DNA of 10,063 nucleotides from NCBI GenBank assembly GCA_005880805.1, contig VBFZ01000050.1, positions 3,022 through 13,084 on the forward strand. The letters are read 5' to 3'. The notes under the pieces were generated by a model. It did not search any database. It was not told the origin of the DNA and saw only the letters and a list, made by a program, of their open reading frames with translations. Positions within the stretch are counted from its first letter, which is position 1. Each line of letters opens with the position of its first letter. The position numbers were made by a program, and so were the translations under genes. This DNA comes from Chloroflexota bacterium (GTDB taxonomy: Bacteria; Chloroflexota; Limnocylindria; Limnocylindrales; CSP1-4). Shown here piece by piece: positions 6,459 through 10,063 of this stretch.

Positions 6459-8156
6459 ATGGACAAGGCTTTCCGCGACGACATGGCAGCGGGCTACACA
6501 CTCGACGAGCCGGCGATCGTCCTCGGCAGTCCCCTGCTTGGCGCGGAGGTGTTGCCCGAGGTTCGCGTCCAGGTCGCCCTTGCGATGCTGAACCGCCATG
6601 GCCTGATCGCGGGAGCGACCGGCACGGGCAAGACCAAGACCCTGCAGCTCATGGCCGGCCAGCTGTCGAAGGCCGGCGTTCCCGTGTTCGTCTCGGACAT
6701 CAAGGGCGACGTGACGGGGATCGCTTCGCAGGGAGACGCCGCGAACCCGAAGATCCAGGAGCGGGCGGCGTCGCTCGGCTGGACCTACCAGCCTTCCGGC
6801 CACCCGGTCGCCTTCCTGTCGCTGTCAGGCAAGCTCGGCGCGCAGGTCCGGGCGACCGTCCATTCGTTCGGCCCGCTGCTGCTCGGCAAGGTCCTCGACC
6901 TCAACGAGACGCAGACCTCGATCCTGTCGCTCGTCTTCAAGTACTGCGACGACAACCAGCTGCCGCTGCTCGACCTGGCCGACCTGCGGACGACGCTGAC
7001 GTTCCTGACGAGCGACGACGGCAAGGCGGCCCTGGCCGACTACGGAGGCATCTCGGCAGCCTCGCTCGGGGTGATCGTGCGGTCGATCGTGAGCTTCGAG
7101 CAGGAGGGTGCGGACATCTTCTTCGGCGAGCCCGAGTTCGATGTCGGCGACCTCATGCGCCAGGCGCCCGATGGAACCGGCATCGTCAGCGTCCTCGAGC
7201 TTTCGGACGTCATGGACAAGCCCAGGCTCTTCAGCACGTTCATGCTCTGGATGCTCGCGCAGCTGTATCACACGCTCCCGGAGGCGGGCGACCTGCCCAA
7301 GCCAAAGCTGTGCTTCTTCTTCGACGAGGCCCACCTGCTGTTCGACGACGCCTCGGAGGCGCTGCTCGAGCAGATCGAGCGCACCGCCCGCTTGATCCGG
7401 TCGAAGGGTGTCGGGGTCTACTTCGTCACCCAGACGCCGACCGACGTGCCGGCGCCCGTCCTCGCGCAGCTCGGGAACCGCGTCGAGCACGCGCTGCGCG
7501 CCTTCACGCCCGAGGACGCGGACAACATGCGCAAGACGGCGCGGACCTTCCCGATGACGAAGTACTACGACGTGGAGCAAACCCTGACGTCACTCGGGAT
7601 CGGCGAGGCCCTCGTCACGGTCTTGTCTCCGCGGGGCGTTCCCACACCGCTCGCCGCGACGAGGCTCCTGCCCCCGGACTCTCTGATGGCGGCGCTCGAC
7701 TCAGCGACCTTCCAGGGCCTGGTGGCCGCGAACCCGCTTGAGTCGAAGTATGGCGCGGCGGTCGACCGGGAGAGCGCCCACGAGATGATCACCGCCCGCC
7801 TCCAGCAGGCACACGCAGCTGCCGCCGCGGCTGCAGCGCAGGCAGCGGCAGGGCAGGCGCCCGCGTCGACCGGTGCGCCGGCGGGTTCGTCCGGCACGGC
7901 GGGCGGGTTCGGCTCGATGACTCCGGCCGAGCAGGAGCGCGAGATCCGGCGCCAGGCCCGCGAGATGGCCGCCGAGCAAAAGGAGCGCGAGTTGCAGCGG
8001 CGGGCGGCCGAACGGCAGGCCCGTGCCGACGCCCGGGCTCGGGACCGGATGGTCGAGACGGGCGTCCGAACGGCCGGCCGGGTGATCACTTCGAGGGCCG
8101 GCCAGGACCTCATCCGTTCCGTCTTCGGAACCCTCTTCGGCAGCAAGGGCCGGTAA
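6459..8156 (+). CDS. HerA-like DUF853 P-loop ATPase (YjgR family)
   Basis: A 565-residue member of the DUF853/YjgR family in the HerA-FtsK branch of P-loop ATPases; the biological role is not established. The N-terminal half has Walker A GATGTGKT (52-59), the family strand FVSDIKGDVTGIA (77-89) and Walker B FFFDEAHLLF (286-295). YFVTQTPTDVP (321-331) lies at the sensor position, followed by RVEHALRAFTPEDADNMRKTA, which continues the ATPase core. After residue 430 comes an Ala-rich linker (451-465), a flexible Gly/Ser stretch, a charged coiled-coil-like segment (488-530) and a C-terminal LIRSVFGTLFGSKGR tail typical of the family. GGAGGGGGAAC supplies a good ribosome binding site. It follows the Rieske gene by 23 bp, so both are likely one operon. 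Confidence 0.92.
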   Translation: MDKAFRDDMAAGYTLDEPAIVLGSPLLGAEVLPEVRVQVALAMLNRHGLIAGATGTGKTKTLQLMAGQLSKAGVPVFVSDIKGDVTGIASQGDAANPKIQERAASLGWTYQPSGHPVAFLSLSGKLGAQVRATVHSFGPLLLGKVLDLNETQTSILSLVFKYCDDNQLPLLDLADLRTTLTFLTSDDGKAALADYGGISAASLGVIVRSIVSFEQEGADIFFGEPEFDVGDLMRQAPDGTGIVSVLELSDVMDKPRLFSTFMLWMLAQLYHTLPEAGDLPKPKLCFFFDEAHLLFDDASEALLEQIERTARLIRSKGVGVYFVTQTPTDVPAPVLAQLGNRVEHALRAFTPEDADNMRKTARTFPMTKYYDVEQTLTSLGIGEALVTVLSPRGVPTPLAATRLLPPDSLMAALDSATFQGLVAANPLESKYGAAVDRESAHEMITARLQQAHAAAAAAAAQAAAGQAPASTGAPAGSSGTAGGFGSMTPAEQEREIRRQAREMAAEQKERELQRRAAERQARADARARDRMVETGVRTAGRVITSRAGQDLIRSVFGTLFGSKGR

Positions 8157-8162
8157 CCATAG

Positions 8163-8189
8163 GGCCGGTCGGTCGATCGACGACCGGCC
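8163..8189. terminator. Hairpin between convergent genes
   Basis: GGCCGGTCG (8163-8171) pairs with CGACCGGCC (8181-8189) as a perfect 9-bp stem with a 9-nt loop that is itself nearly palindromic (GTCGATCGA). It fills the 39-bp gap between the stop codons of the convergent ATPase and LOG genes and can act in both directions. No T tract follows on either strand. Confidence 0.6.
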
Positions 8190-8195
8190 GGCAGA

Positions 8196-9029
8196 TCAGC
8201 CGCGGATCTCGGCTTCCTCTGTCGGCGAGCCGGCGGCGGGGACATCGCGGGCGTAGGTCTGGATGATCCTGACAACCTCGTCCGGGTCGTCGGTCAGTCG
8301 CAGGAGGTCCACGTCCCGATCGGTGATCGCGCCGGCCTTCAGTTGCACCCCGCGCATCCAGTCGATCAGGCCCGACCAGTAGTCGCGGCCGACCATGACG
8401 ACCGGGAAGTGGCGGATCTTGCCGGTCTGGATCAGGGTCAGCGCTTCGAACAGCTCGTCCAGCGTCCCGAATCCGCCCGGCAGAATCACGAACGCATCGG
8501 CGTACTTGACGAACATCGTCTTGCGAGCAAAGAAGTAGCGGAACTCGACGCCCAGGTCCACGTAGGCGTTCAGAGCCTGCTCGTGGGGGAGCTCGATGTT
8601 GCAGCCGACTGACAGGCCGCCACCCTCCTGGCAGCCGCGGTTGGCCGCCTCCATCGCACCAGGTCCGCCGCCCGTGATGACGGCGAACCCCGCCTGCGCG
8701 AGCAAGCGACCGATCGTCCGCGCGGTCTCGTAGGTCGGATCTCCCGGCCCCACCCGCGCCGAGCCGAAGACGGTGACCGCCGGCCCCAGCCCGGCCAGCG
8801 CGTCGAACCCCTCGACGAACTCCGAGAGGATCCGGAGTGCCCGCCATGGATCCGAGTCCAGAAACGCCGGGCGCTCGTGGCGCTGGAGGAGTCGCTCGTC
8901 CTCGGTCTGCTCTCCGGTGGGCGTGAGGAGGTGCGCCTTTTCGGGCCGAAGCACGACCCGGCCGCTCCGGCGGCGCTGCCGCTCGGGCTGTGCCGGTAGC
9001 CGGCGTCCGTCTCGCAGCTCATCTGGCAT
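8196..9029 (-). CDS. LOG family protein (TIGR00730, nucleoside 5'-monophosphate phosphoribohydrolase)
   Basis: A 277-residue Rossmann-fold protein of the LOG (LONELY GUY) family, which hydrolyses cytokinin riboside 5'-monophosphates or related nucleotides to base and ribose 5-phosphate. Diagnostic motifs are VFGSARVGPGDPTYE (87-101), GGGPGAMEAANRG (120-132), FFARKTMFVKYADAFV (166-181) with the conserved Arg169-Lys170, and the signature PGGFGTLDE (184-192). A roughly 55-residue basic N-terminal extension precedes DPWRALRILSEFVEGFDALA, as in many high-GC homologues. In bacteria without cytokinin signalling the physiological substrate is probably a nucleotide-salvage intermediate (inference). 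The ATG is close to a -10-like CATCCT, so the message is probably almost leaderless. It diverges from a small membrane protein gene. Confidence 0.9.
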   Translation of the reverse strand: MPDELRDGRRLPAQPERQRRRSGRVVLRPEKAHLLTPTGEQTEDERLLQRHERPAFLDSDPWRALRILSEFVEGFDALAGLGPAVTVFGSARVGPGDPTYETARTIGRLLAQAGFAVITGGGPGAMEAANRGCQEGGGLSVGCNIELPHEQALNAYVDLGVEFRYFFARKTMFVKYADAFVILPGGFGTLDELFEALTLIQTGKIRHFPVVMVGRDYWSGLIDWMRGVQLKAGAITDRDVDLLRLTDDPDEVVRIIQTYARDVPAAGSPTEEAEIRG

Positions 9030-9036
9030 CGCGGGC

Positions 9037-9043
9037 TAGGATG
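9037..9043. promoter_or_regulatory. Shared, symmetric -10 for two divergent genes
   Basis: TAGGAT (9037-9042, plus) and CATCCT (9043-9038, minus) overlap almost completely. On the plus strand the expected start is near 9049, just before GGAGGAG and the ATG at 9061. On the minus strand the element lies 8 nt from the LOG ATG. With only 31 bp between the two start codons there is little room for separate promoters, which supports one bidirectional element. No -35 is evident on either side. Confidence 0.45.
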
Positions 9044-9060
9044 CCACCCGGAGGAGTGCG

Positions 9061-9273
9061 ATGCAGTCAACACGACCGGGCTCGAGATTGCGGCTGGCCG
9101 TCGCGATCCTCCTGGCGATCCCGGGCACGATCTTCATCGGCCAGGGCCTCGGGCTCATCCGCGGCTCGAGCTTCATGGTCGACGACATTCGGTGGGCGAT
9201 CATCGGCGCGGTCATGGACGCCGTCGCTTTCGCGATTGTGTGGAGCCTCCTCCGCGCTCGGCAACTCGGCTAG
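9061..9273 (+). CDS. Small two-TM membrane protein, conserved hypothetical
   Basis: A 70-residue protein with two hydrophobic segments: about 11-33 (LRLAVAILLAIPGTIFIGQG) and 45-65 (WAIIGAVMDAVAFAIVWSLL), separated by LIRGSSFMVDDIR. The pattern GQGLGLIRGSSFM followed by an acidic residue and W resembles small uncharacterised membrane proteins I recall from high-GC bacteria; no function is known. The short basic N-terminus (RPGSRLR) and basic C-terminus (LLRARQLG) predict both ends in the cytoplasm. GGAGGAG, 5 nt before the ATG, fixes the start. Confidence 0.8.
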   Translation: MQSTRPGSRLRLAVAILLAIPGTIFIGQGLGLIRGSSFMVDDIRWAIIGAVMDAVAFAIVWSLLRARQLG

Positions 9274-9287
9274 GCTCCCATTGCGCT

Positions 9288-9404
9288 ATGTCCCGCGGTG
9301 CGCACCGGATTCGCGACAAACGAACACGGCGGGGAGTCGATTTCGACGGATTCGGCTGGCGGCCGAGCGTGCTCATGTGGAATCGGGTGCGCGGCATGCA
9401 CTGA
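9288..9404 (+). CDS. Possible 38-aa basic small protein (weak)
   Basis: An ATG at 9288 opens a 38-codon frame encoding an Arg-rich peptide (MSRGAHRIRDKRTRRGVD then FDGFGWRPSVLMWNRVRGMH). TAGGCT at 9271-9276, overlapping the previous stop, is a possible -10. No Shine-Dalgarno sequence is present and third-position GC is lower than in neighbouring genes. Its TGA (9402-9404) touches the TCA that encodes the stop of the convergent gene. It may be a real mini-gene or just the filler between two convergent genes; I cannot decide from the sequence. Confidence 0.22.
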   Translation: MSRGAHRIRDKRTRRGVDFDGFGWRPSVLMWNRVRGMH

Positions 9405-9764
9405 TCAGGGCGCCGCGAGCCACCTTTTCCAGGTGGCTTCCGCGGGGCCGGCGGTGAATTCCGGGCCGTTGCGAACGAGCGGCAGGTTCAGCAGGCGAGC
9501 ATCGGCCAGCAGCTTCGCGGCGAGCTCCTCGTCCGTCATCCGCAGATAGCCGAGGCCGGCTTCGCGCCATGCCCTGCCTTCGGTATCCGCGAGGGCCTCT
9601 GCGCCCAGCTTCTCGACGAAGCGCCACAGCTCGCCCGTGGCGATCGGCCGCCGTCGCAGGTCGACGAACGAGATCGCCACGCGCCGCTCCTTGAAGAACC
9701 TCAATGCGGCTCGAGTCGCCTGGTCGCTCTCGAGACCGAAGACCTGTATCGGCAAATCGGCCAT
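9405..9764 (-). CDS. ArsC/Spx-like thioredoxin-fold protein lacking cysteine
   Basis: A 119-residue member of the ArsC/Spx superfamily. The family layout is clear: first strand and helix IQVFGLESDQATRAALRFFKE (6-26), ISFVDLRRRPIATGELWRFVEKLG (31-54) matching the second strand and following helix, EGRAWREAGL (62-71), MTDEELAAKLLADARLL (76-92) and the conserved N-x-P-[IL]-V-R-N-G end (93-100). Where ArsC has the catalytic Cys in P-x-C-x-x-S-R, this protein has ESDQATR, with Asp14 or Ser13 in the Cys position; there is no Cys anywhere. Thiol-based arsenate reduction is therefore excluded, and a binding or RNA-polymerase-interacting (Spx-like) role is more likely, although Spx redox cysteines are also absent. 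It starts 9 nt after a TAGGAT element and is divergent from an ACT-domain gene. Confidence 0.82.
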   Translation of the reverse strand: MADLPIQVFGLESDQATRAALRFFKERRVAISFVDLRRRPIATGELWRFVEKLGAEALADTEGRAWREAGLGYLRMTDEELAAKLLADARLLNLPLVRNGPEFTAGPAEATWKRWLAAP

Positions 9765-9779
9765 TGGTGGGCCATCCTA
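9765..9779 (-). promoter_or_regulatory. -10 element for ArsC-like gene
   Basis: On the minus strand TAGGAT (9779-9774) lies 9 nt before the ATG at 9764, predicting a leader of at most about three bases. No Shine-Dalgarno sequence is present. No -35 consensus is seen. Confidence 0.45.
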
Positions 9780-9824
9780 GCCGTCGCGCTAACGGGGCCC
9801 GCGCAAAACGCGGGCCGCGACGGC
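9780..9824. repeat. Nested inverted repeat between divergent promoters
   Basis: Outer arms GCCGTCGCG (9780-9788) and CGCGACGGC (9816-9824) enclose inner arms GGCCCGCG (9796-9803) and CGCGGGCC (9809-9816) around the loop CAAAA. The two right arms share one base. As a single strand it would form a bulged hairpin of about 16 bp; as DNA it is a large symmetric site directly between the -10 elements of the ArsC-like and ACT genes. It may be an operator or an insulating terminator. Confidence 0.7.
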
Positions 9825-9829
9825 AGCGC

Positions 9830-9856
9830 TACCATCGCCTCGTGAGGAGGTAGCCG
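9830..9856 (+). promoter_or_regulatory. -10 and ribosome binding site for ACT gene
   Basis: TACCAT (9830-9835) predicts transcription starting near 9842, where the RNA would begin GTGAGGAGGTAGCCG directly before the GTG start at 9857. GAGGAGG (9844-9850), 6 nt before the GTG, is a near-perfect Shine-Dalgarno sequence and fixes the start. The first four codons of that RNA also read GTG AGG AGG TAG in frame with the gene. Confidence 0.5.
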
Positions 9857-10063
9857 GTGACCATCTGGTTCACGGTCCAGCTCGAAGATCGGCCGGGTGC
9901 CCTGGCCCGGGTCGCGAGTGCGCTCGGTGCCGCCAAGGTGAACATCACGGGCATCGTCGGCGTCGCCGAGGACACCGACGGCGCCCTCATGCTGACCACC
10001 AGCGACGCGGAGGCCACCCGCTCGACGTTCGAGCGACTCGGTCTCGCGTACGAGGAACACGAC
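9857..10063 (+). CDS. ACT-domain protein (3' end outside window)
   Basis: The first 69 codons of a small ACT-domain protein; the frame is open to the window edge. VQLEDRPGALARVASALGAAKVNITGI is the classic ACT beginning, with the D-R-P-G-A-L turn and N-I-x-x-I strand, followed by GALMLTTSDAEATRSTFERLGL, the second helix. ACT domains bind amino acids or similar small ligands and regulate metabolic enzymes; stand-alone ones usually act as ligand sensors. The ligand and partner cannot be told from this fragment. GTG start with a strong ribosome binding site; divergent from the ArsC-like gene over 92 bp. Confidence 0.85.
   Translation, partial: MTIWFTVQLEDRPGALARVASALGAAKVNITGIVGVAEDTDGALMLTTSDAEATRSTFERLGLAYEEHD

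Noticed and set aside
6044..7741. A 565-codon plus-strand open frame across the Rieske and ATPase genes
   Set aside because: The product is Arg/Ala-rich and it overlaps two genes with clear motifs in other frames.

Overview
The window is about 10 kb of GC-rich bacterial chromosome with strong G/C preference at third codon positions. It contains ten protein genes plus one weak small-ORF candidate, and I see no tRNA, rRNA, insertion sequence or CRISPR array. The gene set (nickel superoxide dismutase, an F420-type luciferase-like oxidoreductase, a HerA/DUF853 ATPase, frequent leaderless starts) suggests a high-GC Chloroflexota lineage (Limnocylindria-like) or an Actinomycetota. This placement is inference from gene content only.

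Left part (1-2089, plus strand): the 3' end of sodN (Ni superoxide dismutase), cut just after the metal-binding hook, is followed 30 bp later by its S26-type maturation protease. Then comes a separately promoted, apparently leaderless gene for a double-SIS sugar isomerase-like protein.

Middle left (2124-5550): a luciferase-like F420-dependent oxidoreductase on the minus strand is divergent from a MarR regulator, which is followed 27 bp later by a 14-TM DHA2 drug exporter. The MarR gene has the best promoter in the window. A perfect 10-bp palindrome covers its start codon and probable transcription start, so the three genes look like a self-regulated detoxification module. A strong hairpin terminator closes the exporter gene.

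Middle (5551-8156): a 378-bp non-coding stretch holds several potential hairpins and two copies of a 26-bp direct repeat spaced 50 bp apart. It precedes a two-gene operon of a small Rieske [2Fe-2S] protein and a HerA-like DUF853 ATPase.

Right part (8163-10063): a LOG-family phosphoribohydrolase (minus) and a 70-aa two-TM membrane protein (plus) diverge from what looks like one shared, symmetric -10 element. A Cys-less ArsC-like protein (minus) and an ACT-domain protein (plus, cut by the window edge) diverge from an intergenic region with a nested inverted repeat.

A recurring theme is a TANNNT hexamer 6-12 nt upstream of start codons of genes that begin a transcript, usually without a Shine-Dalgarno sequence. 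Genes inside operons have clear purine-rich ribosome binding sites. I see no clear novel defence or mobile system. The most notable unexplained signals are the repeat pair and possible structured leader before the Rieske gene, the Rieske/HerA pairing, and the nested inverted repeat between arsC-like and ACT genes.
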